The position numbers and the translations under genes are program-made. A DNA stretch of 64,000 nucleotides from Macrothele yani (Eukaryota; Arthropoda; Arachnida; Araneae; Macrothelidae): NCBI GenBank assembly GCA_039090855.1, contig CM077023.1, positions 81,443,127-81,507,126 of the forward strand. Direction: 5' to 3'. Each line of letters starts with the position of its first letter. Within the stretch, counting starts at the first letter, position 1. Below, piece after piece: positions 1 through 9,638 of the stretch. The notes beneath the pieces were generated by a model. The model saw only the letters and a program-made list of their open reading frames with translations. It did no database searches and was not told where the DNA came from.

Positions 1-231
1 AGTACTTCCTTTACTTGTACATCTTCTACGGCTCGACGTTCCCGACGGCGGCGTAAGCCTCTTGCTCCAGATCCTCCTTCACAACAAGACTTTGCTTCTT
101 ATGGTGATTATTGCCGCGCTTATGAGCGTTGGGTGAAACGTGCTGTGTATAAATATCCAGACTTCTCCTTCCCTTATCCGCTAACACCAGTTCCTTATTA
201 TTCCAGTATCTTCCAGAGTGTGAGCCCTTAG
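1..231 (+). CDS. C-terminal part of an unidentified protein (runs in from the left edge)
   Basis: Reading frame 1 is open from the first base for 76 codons and ends at TAG (229-231). The protein is basic at first (a run of arginines, RRSRRRRKP, about residues 13-20) and then becomes rich in aromatic residues and proline, with GDYCRAYERWVKRAVYKYPD and FSFPYPLTPVPYYSS in the last 45 residues. This composition looks coded rather than random, and an AATAAA lies about 220 bases downstream, so I read it as a terminal exon or the end of a larger ORF. There is no start codon in the window and I do not recognise the family. It could instead be the tail of a transposon ORF. The opposite-strand open frame over 26-271 is a shadow. 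Confidence 0.5.
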   Translation, partial: STSFTCTSSTARRSRRRRKPLAPDPPSQQDFASYGDYCRAYERWVKRAVYKYPDFSFPYPLTPVPYYSSIFQSVSP

Positions 232-469
232 ACTTCTGCTTGACTTTTGCCATGCTTAATGTCCTGTGCATTTCATGTTCCTCAAAATATCTCTCTGTTT
301 GAGAGAGTGGCCTGCGCGCCCATAGTTCTTTTTCTTATGTTTTGTTCTCCTCAATGCCTCACGTGTAAGTCTGTGATTTTCTCCACGTGTTTTTGGCCTT
401 TTGCCCATGTTATATGCCCCCGTTTTATTGTACACTATTAGTTGTCTAATAAAGCGATATTGAACGACA
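232..469 (+). other. Probable 3' UTR of the left-edge gene
   Basis: The sequence after the TAG is T-rich with no further recognisable coding potential and leads to an AATAAA hexamer at 448-453. Reading it as a 3' UTR is inference. Confidence 0.4.
448..453 (+). terminator. Polyadenylation signal AATAAA
   Basis: A canonical AATAAA stands about 217 bases after the stop codon of the left-edge coding region, a normal distance for a terminal exon. Confidence 0.4.
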
Positions 470-664
470 AAACTTTAGTATATTGTTCCGGAGGTACACT
501 GAACCAATTCTGTTTAGTATCATCGAAGTGGGGTCAAAGGTCAGGGCAGAGGAGCAAGATTTATTCCACAGCTATTATCCTCATAACTTGAGTAATAGTT
601 TCTGGTATGTTGGAAAGCGTATCATAATCAATGCATTGCATGATTTTACAAACTTGTTTTTTTA
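470..664 (+). repeat. Satellite-type dispersed repeat F, fragment (about 143-bp monomer)
   Basis: Just over one monomer of a repeat also found at 36115-36722 and 57335-57900. Shared landmarks are CAAAACTTTAGTAT, GTTCCGGAGGTACACTGAAC, GGGGTCAAAGGTCAG, GATTTATTCCACAG and the closing CTGGTATGTTGGAAAGCGTA. Small open frames here are by-products of the repeat. Confidence 0.8.
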
Positions 665-1019
665 ATGTGCGAAGCAAGTCCCTTATATATAATTTTTTTT
701 CTAAACTGAGTTTATACATCCTGTGTTGTCACATGTGTAAAATTGAGCACACGTAATACTTTTTCTATACCTTAATACACTACTGTTTATGAAAACTGCT
801 ACACCATGAAGAACTGCTGGTATTCGCTTAAAACTTACAGGATATGTACAGCATATTGGGACATGCAATTGACTAAAATGTTAGTAAAAATGTACACGTG
901 GTTTCGGGGCAGAGCCCTCTGAACTGTCCGGTCTTGGGTATAAAGAGCTGGCTCAAACGAGATGTTGCAATCAGTTAAGAGCCGTCATTGATTCGAAAGA
1001 GTGTTTCTTGTGTCTCACT
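665..1019. other. No feature recognised
   Basis: This stretch is AT-rich. The last 80 bases may be the 5' untranslated part of the following Tc1-like element, but no terminal inverted repeat could be paired. Confidence 0.3.
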
Positions 1020-1975
1020 ATGCCCCGTCACACTAGAAGATCGCATTATGAACACCTGACGGACTTTGAGTGAGGAAAGATTGTTGGGATGAGAGAAGCT
1101 GGGTTTTTCTACCGCGAAATTGCCACTCGTACGAGACAAAACTCCAGTACAGTTATGGCAGCGTAGCGTCAGTGGACGGATGTGGCTCGGACGCACAGAA
1201 ATCCGAGAAATGGACCGCAAAATCGCACGACTGAACGGAATGAGAGACACCTCTGCCGCATGGCAATGACCGATCGCATAGCGAAATTCACGGTGTTGGA
1301 ACAGCGGTGGAACACTGTCAACGGTCAGGCTTTGTTCTCCCTCACAGTTCGACTTTGTCTGCTTAACAGAGGACTGGTCGCTAGCAGCCCATTGCTGCGC
1401 GTTCCTTTGACCCTCAACCACAGACTCCTCATTCTGCAATGGGGTCTCGAACACAGACACTGGGGCGCTGATTGGTAACAGGACGTGTTTTTTGACGAGT
1501 TACGACACAACTTGATGCATTATGGTGGTCGCATACGTTTTCGAAGACATCGTAGTGAACAGCACCTTCCAGCGTCATACCGGCCCAGTGCCAAACGTCA
1601 TGATTTGGGGCTCCATTGGGTTCGATTCGCGATTTCGCCTGATAAGAATTAAGGGAACCCTCTTCAGTCAACGATAGATCAGGCATGTTTTAGAGGCAGA
1701 GGTGGCACCCTTCCTTCAGAGTTGTTCTTTAGCTATATTCTAGCAAGAAAATGCTCGGCCACATGTGGCCCGGAATGTCCAAGACCTCTTCCACGCATAA
1801 TAGATATCGCTTCTTCCCTGGCCTGCACGTTAGCCGGATATGTCCCTGAACGAACATGTCTGGGACATGGTAGCTAAGCGACTGGCTCATCAAGCGCCCC
1901 TGCCAGTCACCACAATTGAACCCAGGTGTCGCATAGAAGCAGTCTGGCAGGCTATTCAGTGCCACGCCATATAGA
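1020..1975 (+). pseudogene. Tc1/mariner transposase, decayed (Tc1-1)
   Basis: Joined across frames, the plus strand reads as a Tc1-family DDE transposase. It begins MPRHTRRSHYEHLTDFE, then GKIVGMREAGFFYREIATRT (N-terminal helix-turn-helix region), MAMTDRIAKFTVLEQRW, LILQWGLEHRHWGADW and FDELRHNL (first catalytic D region), and ends with a weak SPxxxPIE-type tail. The start ATG at 1020 gives a normal length of about 320 codons. At least two in-frame stops (after LTDFE and after ADW) and further frameshifts show it is dead. No clean inverted repeats were found at its ends, so the element boundaries are open. The opposite-strand open frames over the same bases are shadows. Confidence 0.8.
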
Positions 1976-2289
1976 GGCTGTTATTGTTCTTCGAGAAGGT
2001 TTCACACGATACTGAGTTTTGAAGCGAAACCATCTTGTATAGCTCTACAAATCTAATCAGTTATCTCCTGTAGCATGAGGAATCTGTGATATAAATTTCA
2101 TATGAATAGGGCGATTCTTTCTTGGTGTTCCAGTAGGCAATGTACCGCCACGAACAAGCAATATTCTATGCACCTGCAACCACCTCCAGAAGCCTCAGTG
2201 GGGAAATGAGACTTGCACAGGGGCTGGTGCTTGACTCGGCAATTACCGTCACACGTCGAACTGAACTTTAGTTCATTTCTTTTCACTTA
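1976..2289. other. No clear feature; part may belong to the repeat that follows
   Basis: The sequence from about 2270 resembles the segment starting near 24716 (CTTTTCA-TTAAG followed by similar bases), so the repeat at 2290-2589 may start here. Nothing else is recognised. Confidence 0.3.
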
Positions 2290-2589
2290 AGAATACCCCC
2301 GCCCTCCGCAATGCAACCCATCTAGCCCGAGGCACAATTCCATTAGGTTCATTCTTTATCTATTTCTTAACCACACGCTGAAATGCCGAAGGCGCTAAGT
2401 CCTGAGGAGCAAGGTATCAGTTAGTCCTTCCAGACTGACTGGGGTGTCCGTTAACCGCTGTCAAGAGGTTCCGTTGTTCAGTGGTTATTGCTAATATCAG
2501 TCATACCGTAGCTGTTTTGTACCAACCCAAACGCGACATTATTGGGGGTTACCGTTGTTCGGAGGTGTTCGTTAATGGAGGTTTCACTG
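2290..2589 (+). mobile_element. Possible pogo/Tigger-like terminal fragment
   Basis: It shares an ordered set of words with 24720-25037: GCCGAAG, GGTGTCCGTTA, ACCGCTGT, TACCAACC, GGTTACCGTTGT and GGAGGTGT. It ends AATGGAGGTTTCACTG followed by TA. Read from the other strand this gives CAGTGAAACCTCCATTAA, which resembles terminal repeats of pogo/Tigger elements that insert at TA. No transposase is present and the left end is undefined, so the assignment is inference; what is seen is the two-copy homology. Confidence 0.35.
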
Positions 2590-2727
2590 TATATGCCACT
2601 CATGCGCGAACACACATTTCAATCCATGTTTCACTTGAGCTCCTTTCTGATGGACTGAAAATACATATATCGAACTTAAGGTAAGGTACATTTCAGCTGT
2701 ACTTCAGACATATTCGATTAGGAACAG

Positions 2728-2876
2728 TATGGCGTACAAGTTTGTCCGCGCCGGGCATCGAATCCGGGTTCCCTCACTTCGGAGTAAGTCGCTCTCCCAA
2801 CTGAGCTACACGGACATGTGCTCTCACTGCTGTCTGCCTTTATCTCATGTGCGTCCTGCGGCGTAGGCACGTCACA
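2728..2876 (-). repeat. 3' LTR of TRIM copy A
   Basis: A 149-bp direct repeat partner of 3137-3285, with the same internal order: tRNA-like fold, TCTGCCTTTAT, GTGCGTCCTGCGG and GGCACGTCACA. Its inner edge on the element strand is preceded by the purine run. Confidence 0.75.
2745..2814 (-). other. tRNA-like cassette in the 3' LTR (TRIM A)
   Basis: On the minus strand this 70-nt stretch has a 7-bp acceptor stem (TCCGTGT with GCGCGGA, allowing G-T pairs), a D-arm GCTC..GAGC in an A-box context (TAGCTCAGTTGG), a 5-bp anticodon stem CTTAC/GTGAG with a 6-nt loop TCCGAA, and a T-arm with B-box GGATTCGATGCC. There is no CCA. The short anticodon loop argues against a working tRNA. Confidence 0.7.
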
Positions 2877-2886
2877 TCTCCCCCCC
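2877..2886 (-). other. Polypurine tract of TRIM A
   Basis: The minus strand reads GGGGGGGAGA directly before the 3' LTR, the place where plus-strand synthesis is primed in LTR retrotransposons. Confidence 0.6.
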
Positions 2887-3124
2887 GGAAAAAGGGCCGG
2901 GGACTTGGCCCACGGGTCAGCCGGGACCATGTGTCGCTGTAGATAATCATCCTATGAAGAACGTGCATTTGAGAAATCCCAGACAATTTCGTGTGTGGAA
3001 CGTAACATCACACTGATTTATTTTTTCGAAGCACCGAAGAAGGGATTCTCATTTTTCTTGTCTCGCCGTGTGGAAAGAACATCACATCTTTGCGAGAAAC
3101 GTAACAGCCGGGTCATCCTAGAAA

Positions 3125-3135
3125 TTCGGGTGTCA
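3125..3135 (-). other. Primer-binding site of TRIM A
   Basis: The minus strand reads TGACACCCGAA one base after the 5' LTR. It differs from the TGGCGCCCGAA of copy B at two positions, both explained by CpG decay. TGGCGCCCGAA is the complement of the 3' end of tRNA-Lys (UUU). Confidence 0.6.
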
Positions 3136-3136
3136 A

Positions 3137-3285
3137 TGTAACGTACAAGGTTGTACGCGCCGGACATCTAGTCTGGGTCCCCTCACTCCGGGGTAAGTCG
3201 CTCTCCCAACTGAGCTACGCGGATATGTGCCCTTACTGGTATCTGCCTTTATTTGGTGTGCGTCCTGCGGGGCAGGCACGTCACA
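3137..3285 (-). repeat. 5' LTR of TRIM copy A
   Basis: A 149-bp repeat starting TGTAACGTAC on the plus strand and ending CACGTCACA. It holds the second tRNA-like cassette (3154-3223), whose A box (TAGCTCAGTTGG) is kept while its acceptor stem and B box are damaged. Confidence 0.75.
3154..3223 (-). other. tRNA-like cassette in the 5' LTR (TRIM A)
   Basis: This is the same 70-nt fold as at 2745-2814, with A box TAGCTCAGTTGG intact and the B-box region decayed (GGACCCAGACTAGATG). Confidence 0.65.
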
Positions 3286-3499
3286 ACAGGTCTGTTGATC
3301 TCACAGGCTGCTGCAGTTTGATGATAGACATTATCTGGTTAGAATGCTAGTTTATCTATATTCAATCAAAACAGGAGGAATTTCGGACGAACGACATTTT
3401 CAACGTAATGGCAGTTGATACTGCCCTCTCACAAATGTGAGGGTTATTTTCAGTCATATTTGATGGCTTCCCAAATCATTACTCTGAGTGTGTGTGTGA

Positions 3500-5290
3500 T
3501 GTCATCATCATCATCATCATCATTGTCAACCATTATGAATCCACTGCTGGATGAAGGTCTCCCCAAGTTTCTTCCACAACGGTCTGTCTTGTGCCAGTCT
3601 CCTCCATGTTACTCCAGCATACTTTCGAATTTCATCCACCCATCTCCCATGTGGTCTTCTTCTGGATCATTTCCTGTCTCTTGGAATCCAATCTAAAATT
3701 TCGGCTGTCCATCGTAGGTCTGTCCTTCTGGCAGTATTTCCAGCCCATTGCCATTTCAGGGATTTAACTCTGATCATGATGTCTTCCACTCTTGTCATTA
3801 TTCGGATTTGTCTGCAGCCTTTGTATGTCTCTTTTAGTTAAGGTCCACGTCTCTGCACTATACGTAAGCACTGGAAGGATGCATTGATCCAACACTTTTC
3901 TTCTAAGACATAATGGCATATTGCTCTTGAAAATTATGCTGTTTCTTCCAAACGCTCTCCAGGCAAGTTTGTACGCCGATTAATTTCTTCACCAATGTGA
4001 CCCTCACTTGATATCTGCTGTCCAAGATAAACGCACGTGTCTGTTATCTCCAGCTTTTCTCCATCAATCGATAAATCTTTATTTCTTGTAAAAGCATTGA
4101 ACATCACTTTTGTCATCTGAAAGTTAATTTTTAATCCCACTTCTTTACTCATAGCAAGTTCCTGGATCATACTCTGAAGATCTGATAGGGTAGTTGCAAA
4201 AATGACTACGTCATCAGCAAAACGAAGGTGGGTTAGATAATCTCCATTAATCTTTTTCCCTTTGTTTTTCCAGTTCAGTGATTGAAAGACATTTTCCAAT
4301 GTGGCATTAAAGAGCTTCGGAGATATGGTGTCACCTTGTCTCACTCCCTTTCCAATTTTTATGTGTGTTGTATTCCCAAACAGCCGAATCTTTGCACTTG
4401 CATTTTCATAGATGCTATTAATAATATTAATGTATGTATCTTCAATGCCGCAGGATTTCAAAGCCATTGTAACTACTGATGGTTTCACCGAATCAAAGGC
4501 CTTTTCAAAATTGATAAAAGCCATGCACAATGGAAGTTCAAATTCCCTCGCTCTTTCAATTAGTTCTCTCAGTACGTGGATATGATCTATTGTGCTGTAG
4601 CCACGCCTGAATCCAGCTTGTTCCCTCGGTTGAGCCATATCCAGTGTTACCTTCAAGCGGTGTGAAAGAACTTTAGTGAAGATTTTATAAAAGTTCCCGA
4701 GATCCTCAATGGCACCTTTTTTATGTAGCAGGATCATTGTAGCCTTGTTCCAATCCTCAGGAATCTTCCCTTCATTAAGGCATCGAGTGAAAATTTGGGC
4801 AAGTACCGTTTCAATTTCTCCACTTGCTTCTTGTATGATGTCTACAGTAATTCCATCTTCTCCTGGAGCTTTTCCCCGCTTCATGTTCTTGATTGCATGT
4901 GCAACTTCTGCTGGAAGGACTGGAAGAACTCTGGTACTGGTACCTTTCATGATGTCTGGAGTACATGTATCATCCCTTTCATATAATTTGGAGTAGAAAT
5001 CTTTCACTCTTGTCAAAATTTTGCCTCTATTTCTTGTTACAGAACCATCTTCTTTTCTCAATATCATAATCTGTTTTTTTCCCTTATAGAAGTGTCCTTT
5101 TGCTATCTTTAGGCTTTAGTTGTTTTCAATTGCTTTCCTCACTAGTTCACAGTTGAATTTCCTTACGCCTTCAGTGATACTTTTTCGTACTGTCTTGCAT
5201 AGCTCTATATATTCCACTTTGGAAGTCACATCTTCTTTAGTTGTCCTCATCTCTCTTCTTTTTTGCATCAACATTTTGGTTTTTCCTGAT
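3500..5290 (-). pseudogene. RTE reverse transcriptase and C-terminal domain, broken
   Basis: The longest open piece, 5067-3934, holds the core RT: MKRGKAPGEDGITVDII (palm start), EQAGFRRGYSTIDHI, AFINFEKAFDSV (motif A), GVRQGDTISPKLF (motif B) and LRFADDVVIFA (motif C). Motif A reads FINF where the family has FIDF, so the first catalytic aspartate is replaced by asparagine. Upstream (5290-5070) there are several stops. After a frameshift near 3930, the C-terminal part continues to about 3510 with the family's typical RVEDIMIRVKSLKWQWAGN and GGDWHKTDRCGRNLGRP-like text. The protein cannot be active. Confidence 0.85.
3502..3523 (-). repeat. (GAT)n microsatellite tail of RTE-1
   Basis: Seven CAT triplets on the plus strand stand immediately 3' of the last coded residues of the LINE on the minus strand. 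Confidence 0.75.
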
Positions 5291-5297
5291 AATTTGT

Positions 5298-6311
5298 TCA
5301 CATGCAACTTGTTTTAGACTCAGCTAATTTTGTTGCTGTTTCCATAAGAGCTTTGGTTACTTTTCTGTTAACTTCAGAAATATCCACTTCTTCGGATGTT
5401 AGGCCTTCTAAAGAAGAGAATCTGTTCCTCAATTCCAACTTGAAGGTATTATGGTGTTTTTTAAGGTTGGTTATGTCAATACATTTTGTTTGTCTTATGA
5501 GCTTGCCACGTTCCAGTTTAGTGTTGAGGTGCATCTTACATCTCACCAATCTATGGTCACTACCTGTGTTGAACTTGTTTAGCACACTGCAGTCTTCGAT
5601 GACGAATTTTTTGTTACACATAATAAAATCAATTTCACTTGTCGTCCCATTTGGATGCGTCGATGTCCATTTCCTGTGTGGCTTTTCCTTGAAAAAGGAG
5701 TTCAAGTTGAAAAACCCTTCTGCCTCTGCAAACTCTACGAGAGTATTTCCACGCTGGTTTCTGTTGCCATGACCGAATATACCTACTGAAATTTCATTCT
5801 GTTGCTGTTGCCCTATTTTTGCATTGAAATCTCCCATAGTTATCTTCAAGTGCTGCTTACCTTTATTATTTAGATGACGAATTTCCTCCTAAAATTCTTC
5901 AATTTCTTCTTCAGGATGACTTGTGGTGGGTGCATAAGTTTGAATAATCTGAGCCTTGTATCTTCTCAAGAGTTGGATAACGAGTCGTGCAGCTCTGTCA
6001 GAGGAACTTTCAACTTCTACAACTTTATCCTTCAGTTTCTTGTTTTTTATAAATCCAACACCACTAGTTCTGCCAGTATCTGTCCCACGATATTGGAAGA
6101 AATGTCCACTTTTCAGTTCAATGAGATCTTCTCCTTTTCTCCTGACCTCACTTAGCTCGACGATGTCCCACTTGATCCTTTGTAGTTCCTCTTCCAATTC
6201 AAGAAGCCTTGAATCAGAAGATAGGGAGCGTCCATTATACGTAGCCAAGGTCAGCATCAGATGGCAGCCTAGTCCGGTCCTCCGGGGATTCTTAGCACCC
6301 TCTGCCTTCAT
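5298..6311 (-). pseudogene. RTE apurinic-type endonuclease domain, one internal stop
   Basis: A single minus-strand frame runs from a Met at 6311 to a TGA at 5298, broken only by a TAG at 5886-5888 after HPEEEIEEF. Exonuclease-endonuclease-phosphatase motifs appear in order: TLATYNGRSL, WDIVELSEVRRKG (catalytic Glu), YAPTT, MGDFNAKIG (Asp and Asn), STHPNGTTSEIDFIM and GSDHRLV (Asp-His). In the family this domain nicks the target DNA for reverse transcription. It would be joined to the RT in one polyprotein, but the frame is lost after 5298. Confidence 0.85.
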
Positions 6312-6590
6312 GTCGCAAGGGCCGCTGCCTTGGCCAGCTACATTCCAACTGCCGGAGACTGAGGGCCAAGATTTAAGTTGTGGAGTGATTTTGGAGGGGT
6401 TTGGCCATAACTCACCACGCTGGCCAAGCGGGTTGGTGAATGTGAGATAGCATTTCCTCTAATCCCGATGGTATAGTTATACCGCTATTGGCGGTCTTCA
6501 GAGCCCCGTTAGTGGGAACAGGATTTCACCGCGAGAAGGCGGGGCTGACATTTGTCACGGAGAGGCTGTGATGTTGCGCATCACCTGACC

Positions 6591-7140
6591 TTACATCTCT
6601 GTGATGTATATCTCCTATTTATATAGTTTATTTTTTCTTTCTCTGTCGTACATCCTTTTATTCGCAGTCGTACATTGTTCACACAGAGGCAGAAACTGCT
6701 ATCACTTGAGCAGCTTCCAGTGGACTCATTCACACTACCCAAAACTTTCATGTCATGAAAGACACTAAGCTCAGTTATTGAAATATCAGTCTCGTTTCTA
6801 GGAAATTATTAGGAACTGCGTGTGGGACAGCGTAGGGTACGGAAAACACTCCAAATCAAAGTAGAAGTGTTTGACTTTCTCTAAAGCTGTCCTTCGGATA
6901 AGACAGTAGTGACTTTCGGTTGTACTTTTGGAATGTCCTGTGTTTGGTCATCGTACAAGTGTACCTTCCCCTTTCCATTCTGTCCAATATAGATACACTG
7001 TGAAAACCACTCGATCACCTCATTCAGCCATATCGCAAAACAATTTCATAATCTCTCGTAAGCCGACTAGACCTATCCCTTTGAAGTCTGCTAGCTGGAC
7101 ATTCTGGGCAATTTGGCTTTTCGGTACTTGAGACTATAAA
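6591..7140. other. No feature recognised
   Basis: This is unannotated flank between the LINE and the Penelope-like fragment. The open frame at 6928-7131 has no recognisable motif. Confidence 0.3.
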
Positions 7141-7175
7141 TTCAATAAATTTTTATTTTAAGAATAAAAAAAGAA

Positions 7176-7963
7176 CTCAAAATAGTATAACTACACTAAA
7201 AATCCGAAATTTCTTGGCGTAGAATATAAATGAATCTTTCCAAGCTTTCGCACATCATACAGATGGCTTTCTCAAGGAAGGTAGACAACTAACTGCAACT
7301 GGATAATAGAACGTTTTAACGCTTCGAACGCGGCGACTTGACTAGACAATAAATGAATAGGAGCAAACGTGATATTTCGAAGAAACGAGGTTACGTTTGT
7401 TTGCCCCAGTGGTACTATGGTAGAAAACTCAGCATTATTTGAAGAAGTGATTCCAAATACGTGGCAATTCCAAAGAGACGCTATCATTGCAAGCCTGGCA
7501 GCTGGTCAAGATTTCCAAGAATTCGCGAATGGGGGTAGATCTGGGTGTAGAGTATGAAGCTAATTTCTTTACATCACTCCATATAGGATCGGCGGACTTG
7601 AACTTCACTTCTCTTGATAGGGTAATGGTTATTTTTCCGTCTCTTGTATCCCTTTTATGTTCGCTGATTCTAATTCCAAACGAACGTTTGGTCATTCCGA
7701 TGGAGTATCGCCTGGAGCCGTCCAGATACTTTAGTGGGATAGCATAAACACCTGCCTCATTGAGAAAAGGGGGCTTGTCAATATTTCTCTTAAACACCGT
7801 ATATAAAGATGCCGGAGACCTTATGCCGACACCGAAGTTCTTCCTCCTGAGCGCGTTTTTCAGTTGATAGGAAACATTTGGTATGTAGGGAATATTTTGT
7901 ATGTAGGGAATATATTCTACTCCAAGAAAGTTCGGATTTTTAGTATAGTTATACTATTTTGAG
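7176..7963 (-). mobile_element. Penelope-like element fragment (PLE-1) bounded by inverted repeats
   Basis: The 3' part of a Penelope-like element lies on the minus strand, with 53-bp inverted arms at 7176-7228 and 7911-7963. The arms share CTCAAAATAGTATAACTA and CTAAAAATCCGAA with only a few mismatches. The coding part is the linker plus the GIY-YIG endonuclease; the reverse transcriptase is missing through 5' truncation. The right arm is a short inverted copy of the element's own 3' end, the arrangement also seen at 39190-45611. Confidence 0.7.
7435..7860 (-). pseudogene. Penelope-like GIY-YIG endonuclease domain (5'-truncated)
   Basis: The minus frame reads LKNALRRKNFGVGIRSP (linker), then AGVYAIPL, RRYSIGMTKRSFGIRISEHK and RDTRDGKITITLSRE, ending with HFFK and a stop at 7435. 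The GVYxI and Y-IG motifs, the RSFG..I.EHK helix and the later acidic segment follow the Penelope GIY-YIG pattern, although YIG has become YSIG. In this family the domain makes the first nick at the target. No RT domain precedes it, so it is a remnant. Confidence 0.7.
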
Positions 7964-8704
7964 TATAATTTGGTGTACAGTTCCTACTTATTAATCAAAA
8001 AAGAATATAGCTTTTGTTTTAAAAGCGATTCTTTTTTAATCTGCCAGCCCATTGTGTCAACATTGCAGCACCAATGAAGGCGTTCTCCCCATACTGGACC
8101 CTGTTGTTGCACTCACCGCTTCTTGCTGTGCGGCGATACATGGGTGAGACTTGTAGTTCATCTCTGACTGTTGTCCATGTGTTGTGTGTGTTGTTGCTCG
8201 TTTCTTTTGCAAACTTTACAAGACGACACAGCAACTCTGGGCCGCCTTTGTGAAGTGTCTTCCGTGTTGCCTTTTCTACGTTGTATTGGTGTCTTTCAGT
8301 TTGTGTAGTCCTTCGTTGTACATCTGCCTTTTACACCGTTTCGTGTAGTAGTTGTGTGCCCAGTGTTGTGCATGTTTTCTAGCATTTTGTTATGTTAATT
8401 TGTTTAAGTGATTAACTGTGCTGCTTGGCGTTCTTTGGTCCATCGAGGTATTTGCGCCACTAAAGTCCACTATCCTACCAACCGCTGGCGATATTACTGA
8501 ATAACACAGGAAGAACTACCGTGAAAGAAATTTGAACAGTCATTTTGAAAACAAGTACGTACTTTATCATATGTACGTAAAGAGCTGGAGGCCTTGAGTT
8601 GCATATGCATCTTGTACATAACTTTTAGGAAACCAATCAATCATAAAAATGTTGCGTGAAGTTTCACTGTGTAATAGCCAGTTGATAAAATCACGACTGT
8701 GCCG
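7964..8704. other. No feature recognised
   Basis: A GC-richer block at about 8040-8460 stands out from its AT-rich surroundings and has a 71-codon minus frame (8234-8019), but no motif is recognisable. It may be part of an unidentified repeat. Confidence 0.3.
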
Positions 8705-8896
8705 TCCCATGTCGCAGTGGTCTAAGCGCTGGCTTCTGACCATTCGTCTGAGAAGGGTCTTGATGTTTTGCTTGTCTTACTGCTGTGGCTCTCTCTTTCC
8801 TGGAACCAGTGACACTAAATTAGGGACAAGCGACTGCTTATAGCCCATCGGGTTGCTCACGGTGGTCGTTAAACCCTCAAATGAACAAAAGAAGAA
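8705..8896 (+). mobile_element. tRNA-derived SINE (family S), copy 1
   Basis: The head reads TCGCAGTGGTCTAAGCG (A-box region), then a damaged B-box region, the body words CTCTCTTTCCTGGAACCAGT, CTAAATTAGGGACAAGCGAC, TGCTTATAGCCCATCGGGTT and GCTCACGGTGGTCGTTAAAC, and an A-rich tail. The same body occurs at 14719, 46421, 53928 and 61562, and in decayed form at 17300. Confidence 0.8.
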
Positions 8897-9156
8897 AACA
8901 AACCTTGGCTGTTAATCATACGTTATAGGGTTGTACTTTCAGTGATGAACATATTTCGCCCTACCACCAAATACCAGAACTTCATGTATCTGAAGAGCTA
9001 ACGGATCTGGGATATGTTCATCGAATCCTCATGCATTCTAAGTACCAACTCATATCAAGGTGAAACAACCACACATTCACAAGGAAAAGGTATTATGACC
9101 CAAGCACAAGCAGGGAGTGTTGTGATCCATTCCTTTATGATTCACTGTGAAGGATT
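8897..9156. other. No feature recognised
   Basis: This is an AT-rich flank of the Copia insertion. Confidence 0.3.
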
Positions 9157-9161
9157 AAATC

Positions 9162-9627
9162 TGTTGAAGTCGTGAGATCATTCTTTGTTTATTTTGAAAC
9201 ATTTCATTCAACGATGTTCCGGATTGTGATAAAAAATGAATAATCAATCGTACAAGGATATGAAGAATAATCAAAGGTTTTACCTTAATTAAATCCAATT
9301 TATTTAACCCAGAAGAAATATCCAGTTGTAATATTAAAACATATGAAGAATGAAGAATATGAAGGTACATTTAGACACACTAAAGTCAATTCTTTGAATC
9401 AAGGAAGTTCAGTTTACATCTCAACAAAAATCCACTTTTTATTTTCACAGACACACTTATCACCTTCTCATGAGAGAGAGAAACAGCTAAGAGACAAAGT
9501 CCAAGCAATCGTTCTCGAAAACAGGAAGTTCATTACACGAGGATGTTATGGTTCTGCTTTGAACTGTGACTTGAGTTGAGTTAACCAAAGTTGTTTAGGG
9601 CAGAGATTCATGATGTCATGTCCAACA
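9162..9627 (-). repeat. Copia 3' LTR
   Basis: A 466-bp LTR with TG...CA ends, matching 13956-14431. The target duplication AAATC lies directly outside at 9157-9161. Confidence 0.95.
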
Positions 9628-9638
9628 ATCCCCCACTT
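9628..9638 (-). other. Copia polypurine tract
   Basis: The minus strand reads AAGTGGGGGAT directly before the 3' LTR. Confidence 0.6.

Larger units (their letters stand above)
2728..3285 (-). mobile_element. TRIM copy A: miniature LTR retrotransposon with tRNA-like LTRs
   Basis: The element is 558 bp, with two 149-bp direct repeats (2728-2876 and 3137-3285) around a 260-bp non-coding core. Read on the minus strand, the LTR starts TGTGACG and ends CGTTACA, and is followed after one base by a primer-binding-site-like TGACACCCGAA. A polypurine run GGGGGGGAGA stands just before the 3' LTR. The flanks carry the same four bases, ACAG (2724-2727 and 3286-3289), a plausible target duplication. Each LTR holds a 70-nt tRNA-like fold. 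The core shares its order of motifs (CGAAG.ACCG.GAAGGGATTCTC, then GTGTGGAAA.AACATCACA, then ATTCGGG) with copy B at 46473-46998. The tRNA part alone would suggest a SINE dimer, but the LTR termini, PBS, PPT and TSD fit a TRIM better. Confidence 0.75.
3485..6590 (-). mobile_element. RTE-clade LINE (RTE-1), nearly full length but decayed
   Basis: The minus strand carries a 5' UTR-like GC-richer region (about 6320-6590), an AP-type endonuclease, a reverse transcriptase, a short C-terminal domain and a (GAT)n tail. The order and the coded words (MGDFNAKIG, SDHRLV, QAGFRRGYST, GVRQGDTISP, LRFADD) match RTE elements whose endonuclease is often annotated as craniofacial development protein 2-like in animal genomes. 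Stops and frameshifts occur in both domains. The tail at 3502-3523 is a run of CAT (GAT on the element strand), as is usual for RTE 3' ends. No target duplication was identified. Confidence 0.85.

Noticed and set aside
975..1686. Minus-strand open frames of 161 and 85 codons
   Set aside because: They are antisense shadows of the decayed Tc1-1 transposase on the plus strand.
2745..2814. A functional nuclear tRNA gene
   Set aside because: The anticodon loop has 6 bases, the sequence is duplicated inside LTR-like repeats and varies among the four copies, so it is a tRNA-derived cassette.
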